From Zhengella sp020637775 (lineage in GTDB: Bacteria; Pseudomonadota; Alphaproteobacteria; Rhizobiales; Rhizobiaceae), in the NCBI RefSeq assembly GCF_041397485.1, contig NZ_JAWKWO010000005.1, forward strand, positions 124,001 to 188,000: a stretch of 64,000 bases of DNA, read 5' to 3'. How positions within the stretch are numbered: the first letter of the stretch is position 1; each line of letters starts with the position of its first letter. A program made the position numbers and the translations under genes. Below are positions 24,862 to 34,410 of this stretch, piece by piece. Under the pieces are notes generated by a model. The model did not search any database and was not told the DNA's origin. It was given only the letters and a program-made list of their open reading frames with translations.

Positions 24862-26194
24862 GCGTCATGCCCTCCACGAGCAGGGTGGGCGCGGCGGTGG
24901 AGAAGGACCGGTCGAGATCATTGGCCGGCGTCATGGCCATGAACATGTCCTTCAGGTTGGATGCAATGGTGACCTCGGAAACCGGCCAGGCCAGTTCGCC
25001 ATTTTCGATCCAGAAACCGGATGCGCCGCGCGAATAGTCGCCGGTGACCATGTTGACGCCCTGCCCGATCACTTCCGTGACGTAGAAGCCGGATTTCAGC
25101 GAGCCGATCAGGTCCTGGGGCGAGGCATCGCCCGGCTCGATGGCCAGATTGGTCGATGCCGGCGTGACGGAGGAGGCCGAGCGCACCCCGCGGCCATTGG
25201 TCACCAGCCCCAGCTCGCGTGCCGCCGACGAAGCCAGGAACCAATGCTGAAGCACGCCCTTGTCGACCATGACCAGCGGTTCGCCGGCCACGCCCTCGCC
25301 ATCGAAGGGTCGCGATGCCGGGCCACGCACGCGGCGCGGCTCATCGGTCAGGGTTATCGCCGCGGAAGCGACCGCCTGGCCCATGCGGTCGCGCAGGAAG
25401 GAGGTCTTGCGCGCGACGGCGGCACCGTTGATGGCGGCGGCCAGTGAACCGGCCAGGCCGCGCGCCACGCGCGGATCGAAGACGACCGTGACCGGCCCTG
25501 TCTTCGCCTTGCGGGCGCCGAGGCGCCGGACCGCGCGCTCGCCGGCACGCCGGCCAATGGCCTCGGGCGTCTCCAGGTCGGCGAAATGCTGGCGCGATGA
25601 GAAATCGTAGTCGCGCTCCATAGCGGTTCCCTCACCGGCGAGCACCGAAACCGAGCGCGAGAAGCGGGTTGACTGGTAGCTGCCCAGGAAGCCGTGCGAG
25701 GTGGCGAGAACCAGGCCGCCAAACCCGGCGCCAACGCCTGCGCCGAGCGAATTGGTGACGCCCGGCACAGCCATGGCCGCCTCCTCCATCGCCAGGGCGG
25801 TCTCGGCCATCCGGGCAGCGGCGGGTTCGCAAGGGTCGAACAGGTCGAGATCGGGAATGTCGCGAGCCAGCAGGTCCGGCTCGACAAGACCGGCATGGGG
25901 ATCCTCGGGCGACGCCTTCGCCATGGCCACGGCGCGTTCGGCGAGGCGGGCGGGATCATAGCCGGTCGTCGCGGAAACGCTGGCGACGCGGCGGCCGCAG
26001 AAGACACGCAGCGATACATCATCGCTGGCCGAGGATTCGGTGTTCTCCACCTTGCCCAGGCGCACCGAAACCGACGTCGAACCGCCGCGCACAACAACGG
26101 CGTCGGCGGCATCCGCGCCGGCTTTCAGCGCGGCATCGACAAGCACCTGTACACGGGTTTCCAGTTCGCTCGTGTCGCGTGGGGTTTGCGTCAT
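24848..26194 (-). CDS. pmbA: TldD/PmbA family metalloprotease subunit (PmbA/TldE-like)
   Basis: A 448-residue protein of the TldD/PmbA family. It belongs to the TldE side because I see no HExxxH zinc motif; the central region around TLTDEPRRVRGPASRPFDGEGV is typical of PmbA. TldD-TldE degrade unfolded peptides and process peptide antibiotics such as microcin B17; the TldD partner is not in this window. The ATG at 26194 is preceded by GAAGGA. It overlaps the downstream phosphatase gene and probably leads the operon to lpxK. Confidence 0.9.
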   Translation of the reverse strand: MTQTPRDTSELETRVQVLVDAALKAGADAADAVVVRGGSTSVSVRLGKVENTESSASDDVSLRVFCGRRVASVSATTGYDPARLAERAVAMAKASPEDPHAGLVEPDLLARDIPDLDLFDPCEPAAARMAETALAMEEAAMAVPGVTNSLGAGVGAGFGGLVLATSHGFLGSYQSTRFSRSVSVLAGEGTAMERDYDFSSRQHFADLETPEAIGRRAGERAVRRLGARKAKTGPVTVVFDPRVARGLAGSLAAAINGAAVARKTSFLRDRMGQAVASAAITLTDEPRRVRGPASRPFDGEGVAGEPLVMVDKGVLQHWFLASSAARELGLVTNGRGVRSASSVTPASTNLAIEPGDASPQDLIGSLKSGFYVTEVIGQGVNMVTGDYSRGASGFWIENGELAWPVSEVTIASNLKDMFMAMTPANDLDRSFSTAAPTLLVEGMTLAGD

Positions 26195-26337
26195 GACCAT
26201 CCTTCGATGCGGCACTGCCGCCGCCTTGCCACGGCCCCTGACCACCGGCCGGGCCGTCTGAACTTTCCTGTTTCATCTATTGGCGCGGCCTGCAACAATC
26301 AATGGCACCGGGGCAAACAGGGAAATGCAGACAGATC

Positions 26338-28179
26338 ATGGCCACCGAATCCACCTCGCTCTTCGCCGAAGCCCTGCTGTTGCTCGGCGGCGCCGTCATC
26401 GCGGCGCCGGTCTTCAAGCGGATCGGGCTGGGCACGGTGCTCGGCTATCTTGCGGCGGGAATCGTCATCGGGCCGATTGCCCGGCTGATCGCGGATGCCG
26501 AGGAGATCCTCCATGTGGCGGAACTTGGCGTGGTCTTCCTGCTGTTCATCATCGGACTGGAACTGAAGCCGGCGCGTCTGTGGGCCATGCGGCGCGCCAT
26601 TTTCGGGCTCGGACTGGCGCAGGTTCTGGGTGCCGGCATGGCCATTTACGGTCTGCTCATGCTCTTCGGCTCGCTGCCGGCCAATGGCGCGCTGATCGCC
26701 GGATTCGGCCTGGCGCTGTCCTCCACCGCGTTTGCGCTGCAATTGCTCGACGAGAATGGCGCCACGAACACCCGCTGGGGCCAGACGGGCTTTTCGATCC
26801 TGCTGTTCCAGGACCTGGCGATCGTGCCGCTGCTGGCGCTCGCCTCCTTCCTCGCGCCCTATTCGCCCGACGCTCCGGGCAATATCTGGCTGGATGCCGG
26901 CATTGCCGTGGCCGCCGTGGCCGGCGTCATCCTCGCCGGGCGCTACCTGCTCAATCCGGCCTTCCGCTTCATCGGCAACACGGGTGCGCGCGAGGTGATG
27001 ATCGCGGCGGCGCTGTTCGTCGTCATCGGGTCGGGCATGCTGCTGCAATGGGCAGGGCTCTCCATGGCGATGGGCGCCTTCCTGGCCGGCGTCATGCTGG
27101 CCGAATCCAGCTACCGCCACGAGCTGGAGGCAGATATCGAGCCCTTCCGCGGCCTGCTGCTGGGCCTTTTCTTCATCGCCGTGGGGCTTTCGGTCGACCT
27201 TGGCGTGATCCGGGACAACCTGTTCCTGATCACCGGAGCCACGCTCGGCCTGCTGGTACTGAAGGCAGCGATCAATTACCTTCTGTGCCGGATTTTCGGC
27301 TCCGATCACAATGATGCCATGCGCGTGGCCCTGCTCATTCCGCAGGGTGGCGAATTCGGCTTCGTGCTGTTCTCCATCGCGGCGGCCAGCGGTCTGTTCA
27401 CCACATCCACGGCATCGATCCTGATTGCCATCGTGACGCTGTCCATGGCGCTGACGCCGCTTTCCATGATGCTGGCCAAGCGCATGGTGCGCGCGGACGA
27501 AGCGGAGGAAATGGACGAGGATTTCGATGGCGCCGGAGCCGACGTGCTGATGGTCGGTTTCTCGCGTTTCGGGCAGATCGCCTCGCAAATGCTGCTGTCG
27601 AGCGGGCGCGACGTGACCATCATCGACCATTCCGCCGACCGGGTGCGGGCAGCGCAGAAATTCGGTTTCCGCATCTATTTCGGCGATGGCACGCGCAAGG
27701 ATGTGCTGGAGGCGGCGGGCATCCGGCGCGCCAAGATCGTCGCGGTCTGCACGCACAAGCGGGAAATCACGGACCGGATCATCGACCTGATCCAGTCGGA
27801 ATACCCTAACGCGAAGATTTTCGCCCGGGCCTATGACCGAACCCACACGCTGGCCTTGCGGGCGCGCGGCGTGGACTACGAGGCGCGTGAAACCTTCGAA
27901 TCCGGCCTGCTGTTCGGCCGCAAGACCATCGAGGCGCTGGGAGTGGAAGAGGCCCGCGCGCAGGAAATCCAGGACGATGTCCGCAAGCGCGACGAGGAGC
28001 GGCTGGCGATCCAGCAGGTCGAAGGGCTCTATGCAGGCCGCGACAAGCTGCACACCCGGCCGGTGACGCCGGAACCGCTGATCAAGCCGGTGCGCGAAGG
28101 CAAGCGGCTTGACGATGACCCGGAAGGGCGCGATCCGGAAAAACCGGCCAATCCCCATACCGTCGGCGCCAACGCCTGA
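26338..28179 (+). CDS. monovalent cation:proton antiporter-2 (Kef-type), with TrkA-N domain
   Basis: A 613-residue inner-membrane protein. The first 385 residues form the CPA2 antiporter with about 12-13 membrane segments (GLGTVLGYLAAGIVIGP, LGVVFLLFIIGLELKP, LFQDLAIVPLLAL). A cytoplasmic Rossmann TrkA-N domain begins near residue 400 (MVGFSRFGQIA). KefB/KefC proteins exchange potassium for protons and are gated by glutathione adducts, giving electrophile protection; this one lacks an obvious KefF/G partner nearby. It is divergent from pmbA and convergent with the patatin gene. The C-terminal tail after residue 560 is charged and unconserved. Confidence 0.92.
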   Translation: MATESTSLFAEALLLLGGAVIAAPVFKRIGLGTVLGYLAAGIVIGPIARLIADAEEILHVAELGVVFLLFIIGLELKPARLWAMRRAIFGLGLAQVLGAGMAIYGLLMLFGSLPANGALIAGFGLALSSTAFALQLLDENGATNTRWGQTGFSILLFQDLAIVPLLALASFLAPYSPDAPGNIWLDAGIAVAAVAGVILAGRYLLNPAFRFIGNTGAREVMIAAALFVVIGSGMLLQWAGLSMAMGAFLAGVMLAESSYRHELEADIEPFRGLLLGLFFIAVGLSVDLGVIRDNLFLITGATLGLLVLKAAINYLLCRIFGSDHNDAMRVALLIPQGGEFGFVLFSIAAASGLFTTSTASILIAIVTLSMALTPLSMMLAKRMVRADEAEEMDEDFDGAGADVLMVGFSRFGQIASQMLLSSGRDVTIIDHSADRVRAAQKFGFRIYFGDGTRKDVLEAAGIRRAKIVAVCTHKREITDRIIDLIQSEYPNAKIFARAYDRTHTLALRARGVDYEARETFESGLLFGRKTIEALGVEEARAQEIQDDVRKRDEERLAIQQVEGLYAGRDKLHTRPVTPEPLIKPVREGKRLDDDPEGRDPEKPANPHTVGANA

Positions 28180-28205
28180 ATGCGGCCCTGCGCAATCGGG
28201 CTGGA

Positions 28206-29174
28206 TCAGGCCGGTTCGGCGGCCGGCGGGACTTCCGGTTCCTGAAGCGCGGCGGCGCGGCCGGCCAGTTGCGGCAGCTTTTTCACCAGCGCCTCGCGCA
28301 ACTGGATCCTGACCGGCTCGGTCACGTGGAGGACCTGGCGGATCTTGAGGAAATCGAGCACGCGGAAGCGCGAGACCGGCGGGCGGATCATGATGGAGGG
28401 CGGATGCGCCTTCTGCCGTGTTGCGATGATCGATTGCATCATCAATTGCGTGGCGCCGAACATGAAGTCGATGGACGAGGGATTACGCCCGGTTTCCTCC
28501 GGGCCGCCGACAACGTCGATGGCGATCACCATGTCGACCGCATCGCCGAAAATGTCGAAGGGCAATGGATTGTAGATGCCGCCGTCGATCAGCGTCATGC
28601 CGTCGCGCTTCACCGGACGGAAGACGGCGGGAATCGCGGCGGACGCTGCAACGGCGTTGCGCAGATCGCCCCCGGTAAAGAGGCAGAGCTTGTGACCGAA
28701 ATAGTCGGTCGCAGTCACGGTGAGCGGGATCTCCAGTTCCTCGAAATGCGCCGGTATGCCGTCGGGCAAGAAGGCCTTCAGGATGCTCTCGACATTGAAC
28801 TGGGAAAGCCGCAAGCCGGTTTCCATCATTGCGCCGATGCTTGCCGGCCGCGCCCGCCAGAGCCGGGCAACCGCTTCGCCACGGTCGGCCAGAACGGCAA
28901 GGGCGTGAGCCTCGATCTCCTCGCCGGTCATGCCGGCGGCCATCGCCGCCCCCATGATGGCGCCGATGGAGGAACCGGAAATGGCGACCGGGCGAATGCC
29001 GAGAGCATCGAGTTCCTTGATGACGTGAATATGGGCGAGGCCGCGCGCGCCGCCGCCCCCGAAGGCCACGCCTATGCGTGGCAGGACCGGCATTTGCCCC
29101 TCGCCATCTCCCGACGGCGGGCGGGCATCAGCCGGTTCCGCTTTCGTCCTGCCTGCCCGCGCCTTTTTCGTCAT
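28206..29174 (-). CDS. patatin-like phospholipase (RssA-like)
   Basis: A 322-residue patatin-family lipid hydrolase. The oxyanion loop GGGGARG is near residue 40, the nucleophile serine lies in GSSIGA, and the catalytic aspartate in IDGGIYNPLP. The N-terminal 28 residues are basic and unconserved, so translation might also start downstream. It follows the paired M16 peptidase genes after 7 bp and is likely co-transcribed, which suggests a shared envelope or turnover role. Its substrate is not known. Confidence 0.9.
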   Translation of the reverse strand: MTKKARAGRTKAEPADARPPSGDGEGQMPVLPRIGVAFGGGGARGLAHIHVIKELDALGIRPVAISGSSIGAIMGAAMAAGMTGEEIEAHALAVLADRGEAVARLWRARPASIGAMMETGLRLSQFNVESILKAFLPDGIPAHFEELEIPLTVTATDYFGHKLCLFTGGDLRNAVAASAAIPAVFRPVKRDGMTLIDGGIYNPLPFDIFGDAVDMVIAIDVVGGPEETGRNPSSIDFMFGATQLMMQSIIATRQKAHPPSIMIRPPVSRFRVLDFLKIRQVLHVTEPVRIQLREALVKKLPQLAGRAAALQEPEVPPAAEPA

Positions 29175-29181
29175 GGCCTTG

Positions 29182-30561
29182 TCAGCCCCCGCTGGTTGCC
29201 GCCGGCGCCGCACCGGCAATGGCCTCTTGCGGACCAACCATCATGATGGCGGGCTTGGCGGTCAAGAGCTTGCGCGCCTGTTCATGCACATCCTCCAAGG
29301 TGACCGCGTTGATATGGCCGGCGCGCTCGCGGATATAGTCGATGCCCAGGTTTTCCTGCTGGATACCGACGAGCGTGCGGGCGATGTCGCGCGAATTGTC
29401 GAAATTGGCGATCGGATAGGAGCCGATGATGTATTTCTTCGCCGTTTCCAGTTCCGCGGCGGTCGCGCCGTCCTTCACCATACGGTCCACCTGTTCCAGG
29501 ATCACGTCGAGGGTTTCCTGCGCGCGGTCGGAGCGGGTCGCCGTCGAGATCTGCAGTTCGGCGGAATAATCGCGCGGGGAAAGCCAGGCGCCCACGCCAT
29601 AGGCCAGGCCGCGCTTCTCGCGCACTTCCTCATAGAGGCGGGACGAGAACGTGCCGCCGCCCAGGATGTGGGTCATCACATAGGCGGCATAGAAGTCCGG
29701 ATCGGCACGCTTCACGCCCGGATAGGCAAGGCGGATGGAGGTCTGCGGCAGATCGTAGGCCACTTCCATGCGCTGTCCGAACTCCGGAGCGGCGGGACCG
29801 ACCGGTCTCTGGTCGGCCTTTTCCGGCAGGTCCGCGAACAGGCGGTCAAGCTCACGCTTCAACGTTTCGGCATCGATGGCTCCCACGACGCCGACGACGA
29901 GATTGTCGCGGGCGAACTGCGCCTGGTGGAAGGCCTTGAGGTCTTCCGGCGTGATGGTGCGCAGGGTTTCGACCGTGCCATCGTTGCGCCGGGCATAGGG
30001 ATGGTCGCCATACAGGCCCTTGTTCCATTCGATCGCGGCGATGGTGCGCGGATCGCGGGCATCGGAGAGGAGGCCGGCGACGATCTGCTCGCGAATGCGC
30101 TCGACCGGTCCGGGGTCGAAACGCGGCCGGGTGATGGCCAGGCGCAACAGTTCAAGCGCCTCGTCGCGATTGTCGGCGAGCATGCGCATGGACCCGGAAA
30201 TGCTGTCCGGGCTCTGCGAAAAGCTCATTTCCGCACCCACGTCATCGAGACGTTCCTGGAAGGCGTCGCTGTCGAGATCGCCCGCACCCTCGTCAAACAG
30301 TCCAGTGATGAGGTTGGCCATGCCCGCCTTGCCGTCCGGGTCCTGTGTGGAGCCACCCTTGAAAGCCATCTGGATGGTAACGATGGGAACGGTATAGTCC
30401 TCCACCAGCCAGGCCTTGATCCCCTTGTCGGAAACGACTTCCTGGATGTCCATTCCGGCGCGGGCCGGCAGGCTCGCGGCCAACATCACGAGGAGCGCGG
30501 CCAGCAGACCGGCGAGCGGATGGAAGAAAACACGTGCGTTCTGCATGGACGGGGTTCTCAT
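29182..30561 (-). CDS. M16 family peptidase, non-catalytic (R/Y) subunit
   Basis: A 459-residue exported protein with a signal peptide (about residues 1-35, ending PARA-GMD). It has the M16B two-domain fold but no zinc motif: the HxxEH position reads ITGLFDEGAGD. It keeps the second-domain SSRLYEEVREKRGLAYGVGAW segment with the Arg/Tyr pair that holds the peptide. Such subunits pair with a catalytic one, which is encoded directly upstream with a 4 bp overlap. Together they resemble mitochondrial processing peptidase. Confidence 0.92.
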   Translation of the reverse strand: MRTPSMQNARVFFHPLAGLLAALLVMLAASLPARAGMDIQEVVSDKGIKAWLVEDYTVPIVTIQMAFKGGSTQDPDGKAGMANLITGLFDEGAGDLDSDAFQERLDDVGAEMSFSQSPDSISGSMRMLADNRDEALELLRLAITRPRFDPGPVERIREQIVAGLLSDARDPRTIAAIEWNKGLYGDHPYARRNDGTVETLRTITPEDLKAFHQAQFARDNLVVGVVGAIDAETLKRELDRLFADLPEKADQRPVGPAAPEFGQRMEVAYDLPQTSIRLAYPGVKRADPDFYAAYVMTHILGGGTFSSRLYEEVREKRGLAYGVGAWLSPRDYSAELQISTATRSDRAQETLDVILEQVDRMVKDGATAAELETAKKYIIGSYPIANFDNSRDIARTLVGIQQENLGIDYIRERAGHINAVTLEDVHEQARKLLTAKPAIMMVGPQEAIAGAAPAATSGG

Positions 30562-31916
30562 GAGCGGGTCTCCTCTTCCGGCAGAAGCAGGCCGGTGACG
30601 GAGCGCGAATTGTCGAGCCAGCGGCGGGCGGCATCCCGGACCTGTTCCGGCGTCACCTGCTCGATGCGCGAGGTCCAGGTTCCGATGTCCTCCACGGTTC
30701 CGCCCGTGGTGAGCACCGAGCCGTACATGCGCGCCATGCCGGACTGGTCATCGCGCGAGAAGATCATCTGGCGGATGAAGCGGTTGCGCGCCTTGGTCAG
30801 TTCATCCTCGGTGACGCCGTCTTCGGCGATCCTGGCGACTTGCGCGAGAATGGCGTCCTGGAGTTCCTCCACCGTGGTCTCGCCGCGCGGCGTGCCATAG
30901 ATGCCGAACCGGCTGGGGTCGAGCGCGGTGCCCTGATACCAGGCACCAACGCTGGCGGCCATGCCCTTGCTGACGATCAGTTCCTGATAAAGGCGGGAGC
31001 GTGTACCGCCGCCAAGGATCTCGGCCAGAAGGTCGAGCGCCTCGGCCTGCAGGCCTTCATCGGAACTGTAGGAGGGCACGACCCAGTTGACCTGATAGGT
31101 CGGAACCGAGACGCGCGGATCGCGCATCGTCACCACGCGGGCGGTGTTCTGCTCGGGCTCCTGGGGGCGGATCCGCGGAGGCAGTTCCGGGCCTTGCGGC
31201 ACCTTGCCATAGGTCTGCTGGGCCAGTTTGCGCACCTCTTCGGCCGTGACATCGCCGGCCACGACGAGAACCGCGTTGTTGGGCGCGTAGTAGCGTGTGT
31301 AGAATTCGATCGCGTCGGCGCGGTTGAGCTGTTCGATCTCCCGTTTCCAGCCGATCACCGGAATGCGGTAGGGATGGTTCTGGTAGAGCGTGGCGTCGAT
31401 TTCCTCCGACAGAAGTGCCGACGGGCTGTTGTCGACACGCATGGCGCGTTCTTCGAGGATGACGTCGCGCTCCGGCCCGATCACGTCATCGGTGAGGATG
31501 AGATTGTGCATGCGGTCGGCCTCGAAAGCCATCATGGTGCCCAAGGCATCGGGCGCAACCTTCTGGAAATAGGCTGTGTAATCATCAGAGGTGAAGGCGT
31601 TTTCCTGCCCGCCGATCTCCGTCACCGCGCGGGAAAATTCGCCTTGCGGGTGATTGCTCGTGCCCTTGAACATCAGGTGTTCGAAGAAATGGGCTATGCC
31701 GGACTTGCCGGGCGCCTCATCGGCGGCGCCGGTCTTGTACCACAGCATGTGGGTGACGACAGGTGCCCGATGATCGGGAATGACAACGACTTCCAGCCCG
31801 TTGTCCAGCATGAAGCGGGAAATGTCCTGTTTCGCGTCCTCGGCGAAGGATGGTGCAGCGGTCAGCAGGGCTGAGCCGGCCAGCGCCGCCAACATGGTTT
31901 TGCGAATGACCGCCAT
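30558..31916 (-). CDS. M16 family zinc peptidase, catalytic subunit
   Basis: A 452-residue exported peptidase with a signal peptide ending SFA-EDA. The inverted zinc motif HFFEH is at residues 76-80, and the third ligand lies in the ERDVILEER segment about 75 residues later. It belongs to the M16B group that includes PqqL-like and processing peptidases. The ATG at 31916 has an AGGAG site 10 bp before it; ATG 31925 is the alternative but too close to that site. The stop overlaps the start of the non-catalytic partner, so a 1:1 complex is expected in the periplasm. Confidence 0.93.
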   Translation of the reverse strand: MAVIRKTMLAALAGSALLTAAPSFAEDAKQDISRFMLDNGLEVVVIPDHRAPVVTHMLWYKTGAADEAPGKSGIAHFFEHLMFKGTSNHPQGEFSRAVTEIGGQENAFTSDDYTAYFQKVAPDALGTMMAFEADRMHNLILTDDVIGPERDVILEERAMRVDNSPSALLSEEIDATLYQNHPYRIPVIGWKREIEQLNRADAIEFYTRYYAPNNAVLVVAGDVTAEEVRKLAQQTYGKVPQGPELPPRIRPQEPEQNTARVVTMRDPRVSVPTYQVNWVVPSYSSDEGLQAEALDLLAEILGGGTRSRLYQELIVSKGMAASVGAWYQGTALDPSRFGIYGTPRGETTVEELQDAILAQVARIAEDGVTEDELTKARNRFIRQMIFSRDDQSGMARMYGSVLTTGGTVEDIGTWTSRIEQVTPEQVRDAARRWLDNSRSVTGLLLPEEETRS

Positions 31917-32024
31917 GGCAAGCATGTCTCCTGTGGCATGATCGAATGGGCAAACTGACCATCAAGATAGGGCCAAGTCAGGGCACAAGGAATGCGCGCC
32001 AGATGAAATCTTCGTAATGAAAGA

Positions 32025-32588
32025 TCAGGCGCCGGCGTCGCCAAGGTGCAGGAAACGCATGATGGTGTCGCCCCAGCGGCGTTCGTCGGCCAGTTCGTAG
32101 CCCGGCCATTCCAGCGGCGCGCCGGCCGCTTCCTCTACGATGCACAGACTGCCAGACATCAGCCAGCCGCCCGCGCGCGCGGCGGCCAGGGCGCGGGTTC
32201 CCAGCCCCTTGCCATAGGGCGGATCGGCGAACATCAGCGTAAAGGGCTGCATGGTGCCGACCTGCCCGAGCGCGGCGGCATCGCGCCGGAAAATGCGCGC
32301 CACACCCTGAAGGCCGAGGGTCTCGATATTGGTGCGCAGCAGACCCCTGCCCTCGGCCGATTGCTCGACGAACAGGGCGAAGGCGGCGCCGCGCGACAGG
32401 GCCTCAAGGCCCAGCGCGCCGGTGCCCGCGAAGAGGTCAAGCACGCGCGCGCCTTCCAGCACGTTTCCATGGCCGTGGGCGAGAATGTTGAACAGCGCCT
32501 CGCGGGTGCGGTCCGTCGTCGGCCGGATCGCATCGGTTTTCGGCCCGGCCAGGGCCCGGCCCTTCAGCCGCCCTCCAACGATGCGCAT
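32025..32588 (-). CDS. rsmD: 16S rRNA (guanine966-N2)-methyltransferase
   Basis: A 187-residue SAM-dependent methyltransferase. SAM motif I is VLDLFAGTGALGLEALSRGA near residues 49-68, and the catalytic DPPYG is at residues 122-126. The length and the MRIVGGRLKGR start match RsmD, which modifies G966 of 16S rRNA. It begins 3 bp after the RluB-like gene and forms an RNA-modification pair with it. Confidence 0.94.
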   Translation of the reverse strand: MRIVGGRLKGRALAGPKTDAIRPTTDRTREALFNILAHGHGNVLEGARVLDLFAGTGALGLEALSRGAAFALFVEQSAEGRGLLRTNIETLGLQGVARIFRRDAAALGQVGTMQPFTLMFADPPYGKGLGTRALAAARAGGWLMSGSLCIVEEAAGAPLEWPGYELADERRWGDTIMRFLHLGDAGA

Positions 32589-32591
32589 GGA

Positions 32592-33300
32592 TCAGCCGTC
32601 TTTCCCGCCCCGTGGGCCGCCACGGGGTTTGCCACGGGGACCGCCATGCGGCTTACCACCTGCCCGTCCGCCCGGCTTGCCGCCTTCGGGGCCGCGGTCG
32701 CGGGCCGGACCGCGGGATCCTGGGCCACGGGATCCGGGACCACGCGGGGCGGAACCACGCTCCTGCCCGGCGTCCTCGCGGCCGCCTTCGCGGGCGGGTC
32801 GGTAGCCGCCCTTGCCTGCCGGCTTGCCACCACCGGAATTGCCGCCGGGCTTTCCACCGGATTTGCCGCCGGGCTTTCCACCCGAGGGTCGTGCGCCGGA
32901 AGCCGGACGGGCACCCGGCGCGCGCCAGACATGGGCGCCGCGCGCCTCGTCGCCGAACTTGCGTTCCGCCGGCCGCTCCGCGCCTTCACGCGGGCCTGAC
33001 CGTTCGCGCGCGGGCCGCTCGTCGCGGTCACGGCGCTGCCGGTCATCGTCGTCAAAACGCCGCGGACGCCTGTCGTCGCGGTCGCCCCGCTGGCGGTCAT
33101 CGTCACGGAAGCGGCGCGGGCGCTCGCCTTCGTCGCCGCCACGGGGACCGGACTGGAACCGGCCACGGCGGCGGATCAGCCCGCCCTCTTCCTCACGGAC
33201 CTCGTCGCGCCGGGGACGCGTCTGCAGCCGGTCGAGCGCGTCGGCGCGGCGCTCGTCGCGGTCGAGGCGCTGCGGTCTGGCGGCAGGGGTCCGTTCCGGT
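32592..33300 (-). repeat. low-complexity repeat region inside the pseudouridine synthase gene
   Basis: The 3' third of the gene is built from short degenerate repeats that encode RDDR/DRDER, GGKPGG and RGPGSRGP units. The reading frame stays open without frameshift up to the stop. The region is prone to slippage and to misassembly, and long antisense frames in it are artefacts of composition. Confidence 0.8.
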
Positions 33301-34244
33301 TCCTCGCCCTTGCGGACCGGCTTGTTGGAAAACTCGTTGAGCACGGGCGCTTCGAAATTGGCCCCCGATTCCTCGATCAGGGTTTCGCCAAGCTGCTCGC
33401 GCAGCGCACGGCCGCGAATCTCGCGCACCGCGCCTTCCGGCAGGTCTCCCAACTGGAAGGGACCGTAGGAGACACGGATCAGGCGCGTCACCTCAAGCCC
33501 GAGCGCGCCCATGACATTCTTGACTTCCCGGTTCTTGCCTTCGCGAAACGAAATGGTCAGCCACGAATTGGAGCCCTGCTGGCGGTCGAGCACCGCATCC
33601 ATGGCGCCGTAGAAGATGCCGTCGACGGCGATGCCGTGCTTGAGGTCATCAAGGCGGGTCTCGTCGACCTCGCCGTGTACGCGCACGCGGTAGCGGCGCA
33701 GCCAGCCGGTGGCGGGCAGTTCCAGCACACGGGCAAGGCCGCCATCGTTGGTCAGCAGCAGCAGGCCTTCGGTGTTGATGTCCAGCCGCCCGACCGAGAC
33801 CACGCGCGGCATGCCTTCCGGCAGGGCCGCAAACACGGTCGGACGTCCCTCCGGGTCGCGGTTAGTCGTCACGAGACCGGCCGGCTTGTTGAACAGCCAG
33901 AGGCGGGTGCGCTCGATCTCGGGGATCGGATTGCCGTCTATGGCGATGCGGTCGGCGGGCGTGACATTGAGCGCCGGGCTGTCGATCACCTTGCCATTGA
34001 CCGAAATCCGGCCATCGGCGATCAGGGCTTCGGCCTCGCGGCGCGACGAGACGCCGGCGCGGGCCAGCCGCTTGGCGATGCGCTCTCCTGGCGGGGGCGC
34101 ATCGGCGGCCTCCGCCGGATGCCTTGTGCCGCGCGCGCCAAATGGCTTGCCGCCCGTCCTGTTGGGGCCCGGCCCGGTGTTCCTTCGCGCGCCACCCGGC
34201 TTGCCGCGACCGCGCGGGCCCTTGTCATTCCTGTCGTCGTTCAT
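32592..34244 (-). CDS. RluB/RsuA-family pseudouridine synthase with long low-complexity tail
   Basis: A 550-residue protein. An S4 RNA-binding domain (ERIAKRLARAGVSSRREAEA, about residues 64-83 onward) is followed by the RsuA/RluB catalytic domain with Asp155 in VGRLDINTEG. The enzyme part ends near residue 315. The remaining 235 residues are low complexity: first Arg/Asp-rich (RDDDRQRGDRDDRR type), then Gly/Lys/Pro-rich (GGKPGGKSGG type). Homologues in this order often have such a tail, but its length varies. It probably modifies 23S rRNA, with the basic disordered tail binding RNA. A short basic linker also precedes S4. rsmD follows after 3 bp. Confidence 0.92.
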   Translation of the reverse strand: MNDDRNDKGPRGRGKPGGARRNTGPGPNRTGGKPFGARGTRHPAEAADAPPPGERIAKRLARAGVSSRREAEALIADGRISVNGKVIDSPALNVTPADRIAIDGNPIPEIERTRLWLFNKPAGLVTTNRDPEGRPTVFAALPEGMPRVVSVGRLDINTEGLLLLTNDGGLARVLELPATGWLRRYRVRVHGEVDETRLDDLKHGIAVDGIFYGAMDAVLDRQQGSNSWLTISFREGKNREVKNVMGALGLEVTRLIRVSYGPFQLGDLPEGAVREIRGRALREQLGETLIEESGANFEAPVLNEFSNKPVRKGEEPERTPAARPQRLDRDERRADALDRLQTRPRRDEVREEEGGLIRRRGRFQSGPRGGDEGERPRRFRDDDRQRGDRDDRRPRRFDDDDRQRRDRDERPARERSGPREGAERPAERKFGDEARGAHVWRAPGARPASGARPSGGKPGGKSGGKPGGNSGGGKPAGKGGYRPAREGGREDAGQERGSAPRGPGSRGPGSRGPARDRGPEGGKPGGRAGGKPHGGPRGKPRGGPRGGKDG

Positions 34245-34410
34245 CTGGTCATTCTTTCGTGGTGGGCCTGAGCATTTCGGTTGCGACTGAACCGCCCCCG
34301 ATGCTCCATCTTGCTCTTCTTTCGCAATCCCGGACGCGAAACCGGTTCCCACTTTCGCTGCAATTGCTTTAGGTAGCAAACACAGTGTCCTGTTGCGAGT
34401 GAAAACGAAC

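Noticed and set aside
32592..33300. Repeat-rich end of the pseudouridine synthase as a frameshift, a separate gene, or a CRISPR-like array
   Set aside because: The frame is continuous to one stop, the repeats are degenerate and code for R/D and G/K/P motifs, and there are no uniform spacers.
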